This document shows, piece after piece, positions 17,035 to 26,186 of a stretch of 64,000 nt of DNA (the stretch's first letter is position 1; each line of letters begins with the position of its first letter). Location: assembly GCF_008630535.1 (NCBI RefSeq), contig NZ_VWPH01000012.1, positions 1 to 64,000 on the forward strand, written 5' to 3'. A model generated the notes under the pieces. The model had not been told where the DNA came from and did not search any database. It saw only the letters and a list, made by a program, of their open reading frames with translations. The DNA is from Saccharopolyspora hirsuta (lineage in GTDB: Bacteria > Actinomycetota > Actinomycetes > Mycobacteriales > Pseudonocardiaceae). Made by a program: the position numbers and the translations under genes.

Positions 17035-19287
17035 ATGTCTTCGCTTGCGGATTGGCTGCGGGAACGCGGTGACGAGGCCCTCGTGGCGCTGCTGCGCGCT
17101 CGCCCCGACCTCGCGACCCCGCCGCCCGCGGACACCTCGGTGCTGGCCACGCGCGTCGGGGTGCGCTCCTCGGTGGCGCGGGCCTGCGAAGACCTGGACT
17201 CGTTCGCCCTGTCCGCGCTGGAAGCGCTGGTGCTGCTGGACGCCGACCTCGCGCCGGTCCCGCTGGAGGCGGTCGCCGAGCTGCTGGGCGGCGGGATCAC
17301 CCCGCAGCAAGCGCGGCGGGCCGTCGAGCGGTTGCGCGACCTGGCGCTGGCCTGGGGCGAGGACGACGAGCTGTCCACCGCGCCCGCGGTGCGCGAGGTG
17401 CTGCCGAACTTCCCGGCCGGGCTCGGCCGCCGGGCGGAGGACCTGACCGAGGACGCCGCGAAGTCCGCGCTGGCCGAGCTGGACGAGGAGGAGCGGCGGC
17501 TGGTCGGCAAGCTCGCCGCTGGCTCGCCGATCGGCCGCACCAAGGACGCCGCCAAGAACGTCCCGCTCGCGCAGGCGGCGAACCCGGTGCAGCGCCTGCT
17601 GGCCAAGGGGCTCCTGCTGCGCCGCGACGCGGAGACCGTCGAACTCCCCCGCCAGCTCGCGCTCGCCGTGCGCGGGGAGCACCCGATGGGCGAGGTCGAG
17701 CCGGACGAACCGATCCCGGACCTGACCGGGACCGACCGGTCCGCGGTGGACAGCACCGGCGGCGGCGAGGTGCTGGAGCTGCTGCGGCACGTCGAGGAGC
17801 TGCTCAACGCCTGGGGCGAGGACCCGCCGGACGTGCTGCGCTCCGGCGGCGTCGGGGTGCGCGAGCTGCGGCGCACCGCCAAGGCCATCGACGTCGACGA
17901 GGACCGGCTCGGGCTGCTGGTGGAGCTCGCCGTCGCGGCCAACCTCATCGCCAACAGCGAGGCCGCCGAGCCGCAGTGGGTGCCCACCTACCAGTCCGAC
18001 ACCTGGCTGGCCTCCCCGCCCGAGCAGCGCTGGGCCGCGCTCGCCCAGGCCTGGCTCGACCTGCCGCGGCTGCCCGGCCTGATCGGCGCCCGCGACGAGA
18101 AGGACCGCCTGCTCGGCCCGCTGTCCGAGGACCTCCGCCGCCCGCTCGCCCCGAAGGACCGCCGCCGCGTCCTGGACTACCTGGACGAACTGCCCGGCGG
18201 CCACGGCGCGCGGCCGGACGACGTGGCCGCCGTGCTGGCCTGGCGCGCCCCGCGCCGCGGCGGTCGGCTGCGCGACGACCTGGTGCGCTGGACCCTCGCC
18301 GAGGCGACCGCGCTCGGCGTCGTGGCGCTGCACGCGCTGACCAGCGCCGGGCGCGCGCTGCTCGCCGACGGAGCCGCCGAAGCGGCCCGCGTGCTCGCCG
18401 ACGCGCTGCCCGAACCGCTGGACCACGTGCTGGTGCAGGCCGACCTGACGGTGGTCGCGCCGGGCCGCCTCGAACCGGACCTGGCGAACGAGATGAAGCT
18501 CGTCGCCGACGTCGAATCCGCGGGCAGCGCCACGGTCTACCGGATCAGCGACAGCAGCATCCGCCGCGCCCTGGACGCCGGGCACACCGCCGACGACCTG
18601 CACGCGCTGTTCCGCACCCGCTCCCGCACCCCGATCCCGCAGTCGCTGACCTACCTGATCGACGACGTCGCCCGCCGCCACGGCCGCCTCCGCGCGGGCA
18701 CCGCGGCGGCCTTCCTGCGCTGCGACGACCCGCTGCTGCTGGCCGAGATCATGGCCAAACCGGCGGCCGAGGAGCTCGAACTCCGCCGCATCGCGCCGAC
18801 GGTCCTGGTCAGCCCGCTCCCCCTGGCCGACGTGGTGGAAACCCTCCGGGCGGCGGGCTTCACCCCGGTGGCCGAAGGCCCCGACGGCAACGTCCTGGAC
18901 CTCCGGGAGACCGGCCGCCGGGTGCGCGGCAAGAGCCGCCCGGCGCAGCCGGCGGCGATCGCGCGCCCCAACCGGGAGCAGCTCGCGGAGCTCGTGGCGC
19001 AGCTGCGCGCGGGCGACCGCGCGGGAGCGGCGCGGCGCGGCAGCGCCGTGAGCCCGGAGCGAGGACGGCCGAGCGCGGAGGCGACGCTGCAGCTGCTGCG
19101 CGACGCGGCGCGGCAGCGCCGGAGCGTGTGGCTGGGCTTCGTGGACACGAACGGGATCCGGAGCGAGCGCGTGGTCCGCCCGGTGAGCGTCGGCGGCGGG
19201 GTCCTGCAGGGCGTGGACACGACGAGCGACGAGCTCGGCCACTACCCGCTGCACCGCATCATGACCGTCGCCCTCGTCGAGGACTGA
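17035..19287 (+). CDS. Helicase-associated (XPB N-terminal-like) protein, Rv0862c-like
   Basis: 750 residues, no Walker motifs and no membrane span. It starts MSSLADWLRERGDEALVALL, a pattern I associate with the actinobacterial family annotated as helicase conserved C-terminal or XPB_N domain, typified by Rv0862c. In mycobacteria that gene adjoins the XPB helicase gene; here the helicase is 14.5 kb away (33810). The C-terminal segment QRRSVWLGFVDTNGIRSERV resembles a WYL-like strand pattern. A role in DNA repair with XPB is inferred from synteny only. ATG at 17035 is preceded by GAGGGG. Confidence 0.85.
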   Translation: MSSLADWLRERGDEALVALLRARPDLATPPPADTSVLATRVGVRSSVARACEDLDSFALSALEALVLLDADLAPVPLEAVAELLGGGITPQQARRAVERLRDLALAWGEDDELSTAPAVREVLPNFPAGLGRRAEDLTEDAAKSALAELDEEERRLVGKLAAGSPIGRTKDAAKNVPLAQAANPVQRLLAKGLLLRRDAETVELPRQLALAVRGEHPMGEVEPDEPIPDLTGTDRSAVDSTGGGEVLELLRHVEELLNAWGEDPPDVLRSGGVGVRELRRTAKAIDVDEDRLGLLVELAVAANLIANSEAAEPQWVPTYQSDTWLASPPEQRWAALAQAWLDLPRLPGLIGARDEKDRLLGPLSEDLRRPLAPKDRRRVLDYLDELPGGHGARPDDVAAVLAWRAPRRGGRLRDDLVRWTLAEATALGVVALHALTSAGRALLADGAAEAARVLADALPEPLDHVLVQADLTVVAPGRLEPDLANEMKLVADVESAGSATVYRISDSSIRRALDAGHTADDLHALFRTRSRTPIPQSLTYLIDDVARRHGRLRAGTAAAFLRCDDPLLLAEIMAKPAAEELELRRIAPTVLVSPLPLADVVETLRAAGFTPVAEGPDGNVLDLRETGRRVRGKSRPAQPAAIARPNREQLAELVAQLRAGDRAGAARRGSAVSPERGRPSAEATLQLLRDAARQRRSVWLGFVDTNGIRSERVVRPVSVGGGVLQGVDTTSDELGHYPLHRIMTVALVED

Positions 19288-19305
19288 CCAACACTTTGCC
19301 GTTGC

Positions 19306-19334
19306 GCTAAGTGTTTCGGGCTGCAACACTTAGC
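19306..19334. promoter_or_regulatory. Likely ArsR-type operator
   Basis: Perfect 10-bp inverted repeat GCTAAGTGTT (19306-19315) and AACACTTAGC (19325-19334), loop 9 nt. It ends 3 nt before the ATG of the downstream ArsR gene, leaving no room for a leader or ribosome site. Binding here would block the promoter and start, giving autorepression of the arsR-SRPBCC pair. Confidence 0.8.
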
Positions 19335-19337
19335 CTC

Positions 19338-19670
19338 ATGGCTAACCATGAGGCTCTGGACGACATCTTCGTCGCCCTGGCCGACCCGACCCGGCGGGAC
19401 GTGATCCGGCGGCTCGGGCGCGGCCCCACCAGCGTCGGCGAGCTGGCCCGCCCGTTCCCGATCACGCTGCCCTCGTTCATGAAGCACGTCCGCACCCTGG
19501 AGGCGAGCGGGCTGATCCGGACCAGCAAGTCCGGCCGGGTCCGCACCTGCACGCTCAACCGCGAGCGCCTCGCCCTCGTGGACGACTGGCTGGCCGAGCA
19601 GCGGCGCGCCTGGGAAGCCGCCACCGACCGTCTCGAACAGCTCGTCACCGACCTCGAGGAGACCCCGTGA
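19338..19670 (+). CDS. ArsR-family regulator
   Basis: 110 residues. Winged-helix DNA-binding domain: DIFVALADPTRRDVIRRLG, then the recognition region TLPSFMKHVRTLEASGLI and wing SGRVRTCTLN. No metal-binding CxC motif is visible, so it belongs to the metal-independent ArsR group that sits with SRPBCC genes. ATG at 19338 is almost leaderless. Its GTGA overlaps the next gene by 4 nt. Confidence 0.92.
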   Translation: MANHEALDDIFVALADPTRRDVIRRLGRGPTSVGELARPFPITLPSFMKHVRTLEASGLIRTSKSGRVRTCTLNRERLALVDDWLAEQRRAWEAATDRLEQLVTDLEETP

Positions 19671-20155
19671 CCACGGCGATCGACCCCAGCCTGGACCTGA
19701 CCCTGCACCGGGTGATCCGCGCCTCGCGGCAGACGATCTGGCGCGCCTGGACCGAGCCCGCGCTGCTGCAGCGCTGGTTGGTCCCCGCGCCCGCGCAGGC
19801 CCGGATCGACCAGCTCGACGTCCGCCCCGGCGGCGCGCTCGAGACCAGCATGCGCGAGGGCGACAGCGAGTTCGTGCCGCACATCGACGCGGTGTTCCTC
19901 GTGGTCGAACCCGACCACCGGCTGGTGTTCACCAACGCGGTGAACAGCGCGTGGCGGCCCGCCCTGCCCGAACCGGTGGCGATGACCGCGGAGATCGTCC
20001 TCGGCGAGCACCCCGACGGCACCGACTACCGGGTCACGGTCCGCCACCGCGACCCCGCCGCCCGGAACCTGCACGAGGACCTGGGCTTCTTCGAGGGCTG
20101 GGGCTCGGTCACCGACGCCCTGACCACCCTCGTGGAGAGCGGAGAGGCATCGTGA
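19667..20155 (+). CDS. SRPBCC (AHSA1-like) protein
   Basis: 162 residues with the START-like helix-grip pattern: RVIRASRQTIWRAWTEPALL, RWLVPAP, and the end helix GWGSVTDALTTLVESGE. Such proteins bind hydrophobic ligands; the substrate is unknown. Its GTG start overlaps the arsR stop, so the two are translationally coupled and probably share the operator at 19306-19334. Confidence 0.9.
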   Translation: MTTAIDPSLDLTLHRVIRASRQTIWRAWTEPALLQRWLVPAPAQARIDQLDVRPGGALETSMREGDSEFVPHIDAVFLVVEPDHRLVFTNAVNSAWRPALPEPVAMTAEIVLGEHPDGTDYRVTVRHRDPAARNLHEDLGFFEGWGSVTDALTTLVESGEAS

Positions 20156-20175
20156 AGACCGCCATCACCGCCTAG
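20152..20175 (+). pseudogene. Possible truncated third gene of the arsR operon
   Basis: GTG at 20152 overlaps the SRPBCC stop (GTGA) behind GGAGAGG, but the frame ends after seven codons (VKTAITA). The P1 palindrome begins 43 nt later. It may be the surviving start of a gene lost when repeats entered. Chance is a serious alternative. Confidence 0.25.
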
Positions 20176-20217
20176 CGGCGCACCACCGCCGTCGGCGGAG
20201 CCGTCCGGGGTCCGCAC

Positions 20218-20261
20218 GCGATTTCAATGGAAATCGGACATCTGATTTCCATTGAAATCGC
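20218..20261. repeat. Palindromic repeat P1, copy 3
   Basis: Perfect 18-bp inverted repeat: GCGATTTCAATGGAAATC at 20218-20235 and its complement at 20244-20261, loop GGACATCT. A half copy with GAGTTCCATTGAAC follows near 20336-20352, just before LR copy D, and another (CGATTTCAATGGAAC) lies just after LR near 20611. LR copy D is therefore bracketed by P1-like sequence. Confidence 0.92.
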
Positions 20262-20361
20262 GGAAGTCGCCCGCAGGGGACCCGGAGTTGTCCACAGGTG
20301 TCGGCATGTCGGGTGCCCGACTCGCCGGTGGACGCGCGAGTTCCATTGAACCTTTTCATCT

Positions 20362-20606
20362 TGCCCGTGGACCGCAGCTGCGAAGGGCGAACGGCACCGA
20401 CCGGCGAGGGTCGCATGCGCCGCAGGCGCATAACCCACCCTCGCAACTCGCACCGCCGCGGGTTCTCAGCGTTCGCCTGGCGAGGACGGCCCTGACGCCG
20501 TGTATTGGCATACATCAGTCAGGGCACCCACAGCCAGGCGGGCGCTGAGGTTCCGCCACCGGCACCGCCACCCAGAACGAGGCTGGAAAACCTCAATGAA
20601 ATCGCG
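20362..20606 (+). repeat. Long interspersed repeat LR, copy D
   Basis: Complete copy, very close to A and B. Outer stem arms are 20465-20480 and 20534-20549; inner arms are 20489-20496 and 20518-20525 (GCCCTGAC/GTCAGGGC). It lies between the convergent arsR-SRPBCC operon and the conservon. Its tail CCTCAATGAAATCGCG runs into a P1 half copy. Small indels relative to B (one base in the GCGCCGCCAGGCG segment and in the apical loop) do not disturb the paired arms. Confidence 0.9.
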
Positions 20607-20649
20607 TCTTCGATTTCAATGGAACTTGCGGGACTGCGGGACCCGGGGA

Positions 20650-21246
20650 TCAGCGGGCGGTGGCCATGCGCTGGCGCATGGCGTGCTCCACCAGGGTGAT
20701 CAGCGCCTGCTTGGTGCTCTCGCGGTTCCTCGCGTCGCAGCTGATCATCGGGACCGAGGGGTCGATGGTCAGCGCTTCGCGGACGTCCTCCATGCGGTGG
20801 TGGAGGACCCCGTCGAAGGTGTTCACCGCGACGATGTAGGGCAGGCCGCGGTCGTCGAAGAAGTCGATCGAGGCGAAGGCGTCCGCCAGGCGGCGGGTGT
20901 CGACCAGGACCACCGCGCCGATCGCGCCCTTGACCAGGTCGTCCCACATGAACCAGAACCGGTGCTGGCCCGGGGTGCCGAACAGGTAGAGGATCAGCTC
21001 CGAGTCCAGCGAGACCCGGCCGAAGTCCATCGCCACCGTGGTGGTGACCTTGCCGGGCGTGGCGCTGAGGTCGTCGACCCCGACGCTGGCCTCGGTCATG
21101 ACCGCTTCGGTCGTCAGCGGCACGATCTCGGAGACCGAGCCGACGAACGTCGTCTTCCCGACGCCGAACCCGCCGGCGACCACGATCTTCGTCGAGGTCT
21201 TCCGGCCGCCCGGCGTCGTGCGGGGATCAGAGCCTGCGAAGCCCAC
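20650..21246 (-). CDS. cvnD: Conservon GTPase-like protein CvnD
   Basis: 198 residues. P-loop GGFGVGKTT near residue 20, DFGRV and LFGTPGQHRFWFMWDD (Walker B/G3 region), and VAVNTFDG (G4-like NTFD in place of NKxD). This is the Ras/Rab-like GTPase of cvn operons, reported to work with the CvnA sensor at the membrane. GTG at 21246 lies inside the DUF742 gene, overlapping its end by 20 nt, so translation is coupled. It is the last gene of the operon. Confidence 0.92.
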   Translation of the reverse strand: MGFAGSDPRTTPGGRKTSTKIVVAGGFGVGKTTFVGSVSEIVPLTTEAVMTEASVGVDDLSATPGKVTTTVAMDFGRVSLDSELILYLFGTPGQHRFWFMWDDLVKGAIGAVVLVDTRRLADAFASIDFFDDRGLPYIVAVNTFDGVLHHRMEDVREALTIDPSVPMISCDARNRESTKQALITLVEHAMRQRMATAR

Positions 21247-21970
21247 TGAGCACCCTCTCCAAGAACTCCATGGACGGCCGATCACCGACGACCATGCCGC
21301 TGTCGTGAATCAGAACCAGGCCGGTGTCGGCCATGTCGCCGATCAGCACGCGCACCACGCCCAGGGGCAGCCGCATGTGCGCGGCGACCTCGGCGACGGA
21401 ACGGGCCTCCATGCACAGCTCGGAGATCGAGCGGTGCTCGGACCTGGACTGGGCCGCCTGGGTGCGGCCGCGTTCGCTGGTGGTGACCAGCGTTTCGATA
21501 GCAAGATCGTAATCGGTGCGGGTCCGCCCCCGAGTGCGGGCGTAGGGCCGCACCAGCGAACCGCTGTCCAGCCCGTCGTCCTCCGGCCCGTCGATGCTCG
21601 GGATGGCCGGCATCGACCCGGAGATCGACGGCATGGACTGCGAGATCGGTGCCATCGGTTGCGAGATCGACGGCATCGACTGGGAGATCGGCGACATCGA
21701 CTGCGAGATCGACGGCATGGACACCGAGGGCGGGCCGCCGCCGTCGGTCGCGCGGGGCCGGGCCGGGGTCTCGGCGGACGTGTCGTAGCCGGAGCCGAAC
21801 AGGTCGGCGCCGGGGCCGCCGAACAGCGCCCGGTCGTAGCTGCCGAACGAGTCGGAGTTCTGCCCGGACTCGTCGTCCACGAAGTCGTCCTGCCAGGACT
21901 CCGCGCTCAGCCTCTTGTTGTAGAGGCGGAACAGGTCACCGTCCCAGCTGGGCTCGGAACCGGTGGTCAT
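21227..21970 (-). CDS. cvnC: Conservon DUF742 protein CvnC with repeat insert
   Basis: 247 residues. The C-terminal ~110 residues are DUF742, with VRPYARTRGRTRTDYDLAIE and VAEVAAHMRLPLGVVRVLIGD, a winged-helix-like fold. The N-terminal half is acidic and low in complexity. Residues of about 84-127 consist of short repeats of the type SMPSISQ or SMSPISQ, encoded by near-identical DNA at about 21594-21720. This degenerate tandem insert is unusual for the family and could vary in length between strains. It lies between cvnB and cvnD. Confidence 0.9.
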   Translation of the reverse strand: MTTGSEPSWDGDLFRLYNKRLSAESWQDDFVDDESGQNSDSFGSYDRALFGGPGADLFGSGYDTSAETPARPRATDGGGPPSVSMPSISQSMSPISQSMPSISQPMAPISQSMPSISGSMPAIPSIDGPEDDGLDSGSLVRPYARTRGRTRTDYDLAIETLVTTSERGRTQAAQSRSEHRSISELCMEARSVAEVAAHMRLPLGVVRVLIGDMADTGLVLIHDSGMVVGDRPSMEFLERVLSGLRRL

Positions 21971-22002
21971 GGCGAGCTCCCCTCAGCGTTCCCCAGCCGG
22001 AG

Positions 22003-22434
22003 TCACCGGCGCCCCATGCCCTGCAGCTGCGCGCGCAGCTCCGGCGTGAGCTGTCGGCCGACCCGCTCCACGAGCAGGGTCATCTCGTAGGCGACCAGGC
22101 CGATGTCGGCGTTGGGCGCGGCGAGCACGGCCAGGCAGGAGCCGTCGCTGATGGACATCAGGAACAGGTAGCCCTGCTCCATCTCCACCACGGTCTGGGT
22201 GACCTCACCGGCTTCGAAGCACCGCGCGGCGCCCTGGGTGAGGCTGACCAGACCGGACGCGACCGCGGAAAGCTGCTCGGCGCGGTCCCGCGGCAATCCC
22301 TGTGATCCGGCGAGCAGCAGGCCGTCCGCGGACACGACCACCGAGTGCGCCACGCCGGGAACCCGACGCACGAAGTCGGTGATCAGCCAACTGAAGCTGT
22401 TGCTGCTCATCGGTTGCTGCACGGACCCGTTCAC
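22003..22434 (-). CDS. cvnB: Conservon roadblock/LC7 protein CvnB
   Basis: 143 residues, a roadblock/LC7 domain: SWLITDFVRRVPGVAHSVVV, SADGLLLAGS, and the final helix YEMTLLVERVGRQLTPELR. These proteins regulate small GTPases, here probably CvnD. Its GTG overlaps the cvnA stop by 4 nt (GTGA), showing coupling inside the operon. Confidence 0.93.
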   Translation of the reverse strand: MNGSVQQPMSSNSFSWLITDFVRRVPGVAHSVVVSADGLLLAGSQGLPRDRAEQLSAVASGLVSLTQGAARCFEAGEVTQTVVEMEQGYLFLMSISDGSCLAVLAAPNADIGLVAYEMTLLVERVGRQLTPELRAQLQGMGRR

Positions 22435-25400
22435 TCCTGCTCCTCGGGACGGCTCGGATTCGAGCGAGGTTCGGTGGAAACCGGTTCGGCCTTGGAGTGC
22501 CTACCCCGTTTGACACCCTGCTGGAAGTTCGCCATCCGACCGCGCACGGCGTCGGCCGAGCGCGGGGTGGCGGGCTTGCGGCGGGGGGCCTGCGACGAGC
22601 GCGGGGTCGCCGAGCCCGGCACCAGGTTCGTCTTGGGCACCCGCTTGGGCAGCCCGGCTGCGGTGGTCTCCTGGACCTGCGGCGCCTGCAGCAGCGCTTC
22701 GGCCGCCTTCCACCCGGTGTCGCCGCCACCCCAGCCCGGGTCGGGCGCGGTGGTGCGCGGGACCTCGGCGACGGGCTCCGGCTCGGCGGCCGGTTCCGCC
22801 GCGGCCGCCGGGGACGACGCGGGCTCGGTCGGCTTCGACTCCGACCCCAGCGGCGAATCGTCCACATCGGACTCGCGGAACCACTGCGACAGCACGGCTT
22901 CGTAGATCGGCAGGCGTTGCGTCGGCGCGTCGTCCATGTCCCAGGAGGCCCCTCTCGGCTCGTCGTCGGCGAACGCCGGCGGCTGGCCCTGGGCGCCCTG
23001 CTCCGGGCTCCCTCCTCGGGTGGAGACGTCCGAGACCGCGTCCTGCCGGGTTCCGTTGTCCGCGGCGCGCTCGGAACTGCTCTCGACGTCGTCGGGGTCG
23101 TGCCCGGCCCCGTTCAGCGCACTGCCGTTGTGCGCCGGTTCGTCCAGCTCGGTCGGGAACTCCGCCGGGGTGAACCGCGCGGTCTTCTCCGCCTCGAACG
23201 GGCTGTGGAACAGATCGGCCGCAGCGGCGGGCGGCCCGCACTGGCCGTCGAAGCCGCCGGGCGTCTCGTCGCTCGGCCATTCCTCGGCGCGGACGTCGTC
23301 GTCCGCGGGCGCCGTCCGCTCATCCTCCCACCGGGGGACGTCGGTGGCGCCGAACGAATCGCCGGAGGACAGCGTCACCGAGTACTGGGTCGACAGCTCG
23401 GTGCCGGACTCGTCCGGTTCGGGCTCTTCCGGGGCGCTCTGGTCCATGCCGAGCTGCGGCAGCGGGGCGCGCTCGGTGGGCGGCTCGGCCGCCCGGTCGG
23501 GGCGCCCGCCGCCGAACGCGGCGGCCAGCCCGAGGTGCGCGCCGGTCTCGGTGAGCGAGTCGCGGCGCTCGTCGCGCCCGCTGCGCGGCACGTCGGGCAT
23601 CGGCATCGGGCCGTCCGGGGTGAGCTGCACCACGAACTCGCCGGAGAGCCGGACCGTGGCGGTCGCGCCGCCCTCCAGGCCGTCGTTGTTGTGCAGCTCG
23701 ACGCGGATGTCGTGGCGCTGGGACAGCTGGCCGACCACGAACAGACCCATCCGGCGGGACACCGCGACGTCGATCTCCGGCGGGCGGGTGAGCCGCTCGT
23801 TGATCTCGTCGATCTCGTCGGCGTCGATGCCCACGCCGCGGTCGCGGATCTCGATGACGAGCTCCTGCCTGCGGTAGGCGGCGCGGACGGTGACCTCGGT
23901 GTCCGGGTTGGAGAACACCGTGGCGTTCTCCAGCAGCTCGGCGATCAGGTGCACGAAGTCGTTGACCACGCGGCCCTGGATGGCCAGGTCGAGGGTGTCC
24001 ACCACGGCGATCCGCGCGTACTGCTCGACCTCGGAGACCGCGGCGCCGAGGACCTCGTTGAGCGGCACCGGGCGCATCATCCGGCGGGTGAGGTCGGTGC
24101 CGCCGAGGATCAGCAGGTTCTCGTTGTTCCGCCGCATGCGGGTGGCCAGGTGGTCCAGCTCGAACAGGCTGCTCAGCTGGTCCGGGTCCTGCTCGTCCTG
24201 CTCCAGCCGGTCGATCAGGGACAGCTGGCGCTGCACCAGGGTCTGGCTGCGGCGGGCGAGGTTAACGAACAGGTCGTTGATGTTGTTGCGCAGCAGCGCC
24301 TGCTCGGAGGCCAGCCGCAGCGCCTGCTGGTTGACCGTGTCGAAGGTGCGGGCGACCTGGCCGATCTCCTCGCTGGTGTGCACCGGGACCGGCGGCACCG
24401 TGACCTGGCTGGCCGTGCTGGGGTTCTCGTTCACCCGGCTGATCGCGTCCGGCAGGCTCTGCTGCGCGATCTCCAGCGCGCTGTAGCGCAGGGTGCGCAG
24501 CGGGCGCAGCATCGAGCGGGCGATGAACTCCGCCACGCCGAAGGCGACCACCAGCAGGATCGCGAGCAGCACCGCGTCGCGGACCATGGCCCACCACGCG
24601 GAGTCGGCCAGCTCCTCGGCGTCCTGGTGGAAGTCGTTCAGGACCGAGTCCTCGACCGAGCGCACCAGGTCGGTCCGCTCACCGGCGACCTGGCCCCAGG
24701 TCTGCGCCGGGACGTTCAGCGGGGCGGTCTGGTCGCTCTCCGCGCGGATCAGCGCGGTCTGCTCGATCTGCTCGGTGGTGTCGACCGCGGCACCGGCGAC
24801 GCGGGCCGCGTAGAGGGCGCGCTGGTCGGGGTTGGCCGAGTTCAGGAACTCGCTGTAGGCGGCCTCGAACCGGGCGTCCGCGGCGCGCATCGCCTCGGTC
24901 TGGCCGGTGAGGAACCGGTCGCGCAGCGCGGCGCTGAGCAGGATCGAGCGCTGCTGGGCGAGCTGCTCCTTGGCCCGGCCCAGCGCCTCGGAGGCGCGCG
25001 CGGTCTGGCTGACCTGCGTGTTCACCGCGGACGTGGCGACCGTGCGGTTGACCTGCAGCAGGGTGTCGATGACCGAGTTGTAGGCGACCAGCGTCTGCGG
25101 GCTGGTGAACGCCGTGTTGATCGTGCCGCGCAGGGCGCCGAGGCTGCCGACGCGGTGCACCGCGCTCTCGTACGCCTCGCGGACTTCTGGCGAGAATTCG
25201 CCAACGCGGTCCTCGAAACCGCGCAGCAGGTTCACGGCCTCGTCGACCTTCGCGCTCTGCGCCGCGTAGTCCTCGCCCGCCTTCGGGCCGCGGACGGTGG
25301 TGAACACCACTGCGAAGTCGCGCTCGCGCTGCAGCTCGTGGGTGAGGTCGGCGGCCCGCTGGCCGAGCTCGACCTGTTCGACGATGGTGCTCAGCCGGGT

Positions 25401-25625
25401 CTGGGTGGTCAGGCCGTCGTAGACGCGGATGCCACCGACGGCCAGCGCGGCCAGCGTCGGCACGAGCAGGACGGCGGCCATCTTGTACCGGAGGCGCCAG
25501 TTGCGCAGCCACCACTTCTTGGTGCGGGTGGCTCCCGGCTGGTCGGGCGCATCGGCTCCGGTAGCGGGGTCGTTGTTGAGCATCCCTGTTTCCTGCGCTG
25601 CGGCGGACATGTGCGTCACCGCCAC
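22431..25625 (-). CDS. cvnA: Conservon sensor kinase-like protein CvnA
   Basis: 1064 residues, large for the family. A first membrane span lies at about 48-70. A nitrate/nitrite-sensor-like extracytoplasmic domain extends to about 340, followed by a second span (MVRDAVLLAILLVVAFGVAEF), HAMP-like linker and an HATPase domain at about 500-680 (ELLENATVFSNPDT as N box, RDRGVGIDADEI as G1). No clear phosphorylatable His is visible. The last ~380 residues are acidic and Pro/Ser-rich, probably disordered. GTG at 25625 has GGAGAGG 9 nt upstream; ATG at 25583 is an alternative. Confidence 0.92.
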   Translation of the reverse strand: MAVTHMSAAAQETGMLNNDPATGADAPDQPGATRTKKWWLRNWRLRYKMAAVLLVPTLAALAVGGIRVYDGLTTQTRLSTIVEQVELGQRAADLTHELQRERDFAVVFTTVRGPKAGEDYAAQSAKVDEAVNLLRGFEDRVGEFSPEVREAYESAVHRVGSLGALRGTINTAFTSPQTLVAYNSVIDTLLQVNRTVATSAVNTQVSQTARASEALGRAKEQLAQQRSILLSAALRDRFLTGQTEAMRAADARFEAAYSEFLNSANPDQRALYAARVAGAAVDTTEQIEQTALIRAESDQTAPLNVPAQTWGQVAGERTDLVRSVEDSVLNDFHQDAEELADSAWWAMVRDAVLLAILLVVAFGVAEFIARSMLRPLRTLRYSALEIAQQSLPDAISRVNENPSTASQVTVPPVPVHTSEEIGQVARTFDTVNQQALRLASEQALLRNNINDLFVNLARRSQTLVQRQLSLIDRLEQDEQDPDQLSSLFELDHLATRMRRNNENLLILGGTDLTRRMMRPVPLNEVLGAAVSEVEQYARIAVVDTLDLAIQGRVVNDFVHLIAELLENATVFSNPDTEVTVRAAYRRQELVIEIRDRGVGIDADEIDEINERLTRPPEIDVAVSRRMGLFVVGQLSQRHDIRVELHNNDGLEGGATATVRLSGEFVVQLTPDGPMPMPDVPRSGRDERRDSLTETGAHLGLAAAFGGGRPDRAAEPPTERAPLPQLGMDQSAPEEPEPDESGTELSTQYSVTLSSGDSFGATDVPRWEDERTAPADDDVRAEEWPSDETPGGFDGQCGPPAAAADLFHSPFEAEKTARFTPAEFPTELDEPAHNGSALNGAGHDPDDVESSSERAADNGTRQDAVSDVSTRGGSPEQGAQGQPPAFADDEPRGASWDMDDAPTQRLPIYEAVLSQWFRESDVDDSPLGSESKPTEPASSPAAAAEPAAEPEPVAEVPRTTAPDPGWGGGDTGWKAAEALLQAPQVQETTAAGLPKRVPKTNLVPGSATPRSSQAPRRKPATPRSADAVRGRMANFQQGVKRGRHSKAEPVSTEPRSNPSRPEEQE

Positions 25626-26186
25626 GGACGGCTACCTCTCCGCGCCGCGGCGGTGTTGATCATCGTGCTGGGAGTGCGCCCGCGAACCGGCGTCGCCACG
25701 CCGAGAACCCACGAGCGGGTCGACGATTCCTCGACTTCCGCCGAACAGCCGCAGACCCTGACTCTGTCAGCCGGGCTTGCCATCACACTCCCTGGTCACA
25801 ACGTGCATCCCCCGAAGCAAGAGGCCAGTCACCTCGACGGGCGAGACTATACTTAACTGGGCGTCACAAGTCAGGCCCCCAACGCAGGCGTTCATCACAC
25901 GGTCGAGTGGTATGGACAACATTTGGGCCAATAGTGTGACAACGAGCTAGTTACAGCTGGTTGTGGGCGTTTCGTGAACGTTCTACAGTTCGGGTGCCCC
26001 GCCACCGCCACCGCACCACCGGGGGCGCACCGACTGTTCCCCACCCGCACCTGAGCAGCCGGTGATCACCGGTGCCGCGAACCGGTCACAGCGCATCACG
26101 GGGGCATGCATGCGCTCGGTCGCCGCGCTCCGGACGACCCGGCGCGGTTCTGCACCATGTCGCACCCCGAATCCGAGGAGGAACAC
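25626..26186. other. Divergent intergenic region between conservon and ABC importer
   Basis: 561 nt with no supported gene. It is less GC-rich around 25790-25990 and includes TATACT at 25848-25853, a possible -10 element, but no matching -35 was seen. It must hold the divergent promoters for cvnA and the importer operon. No inverted repeats of the three families were found here. Confidence 0.4.
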
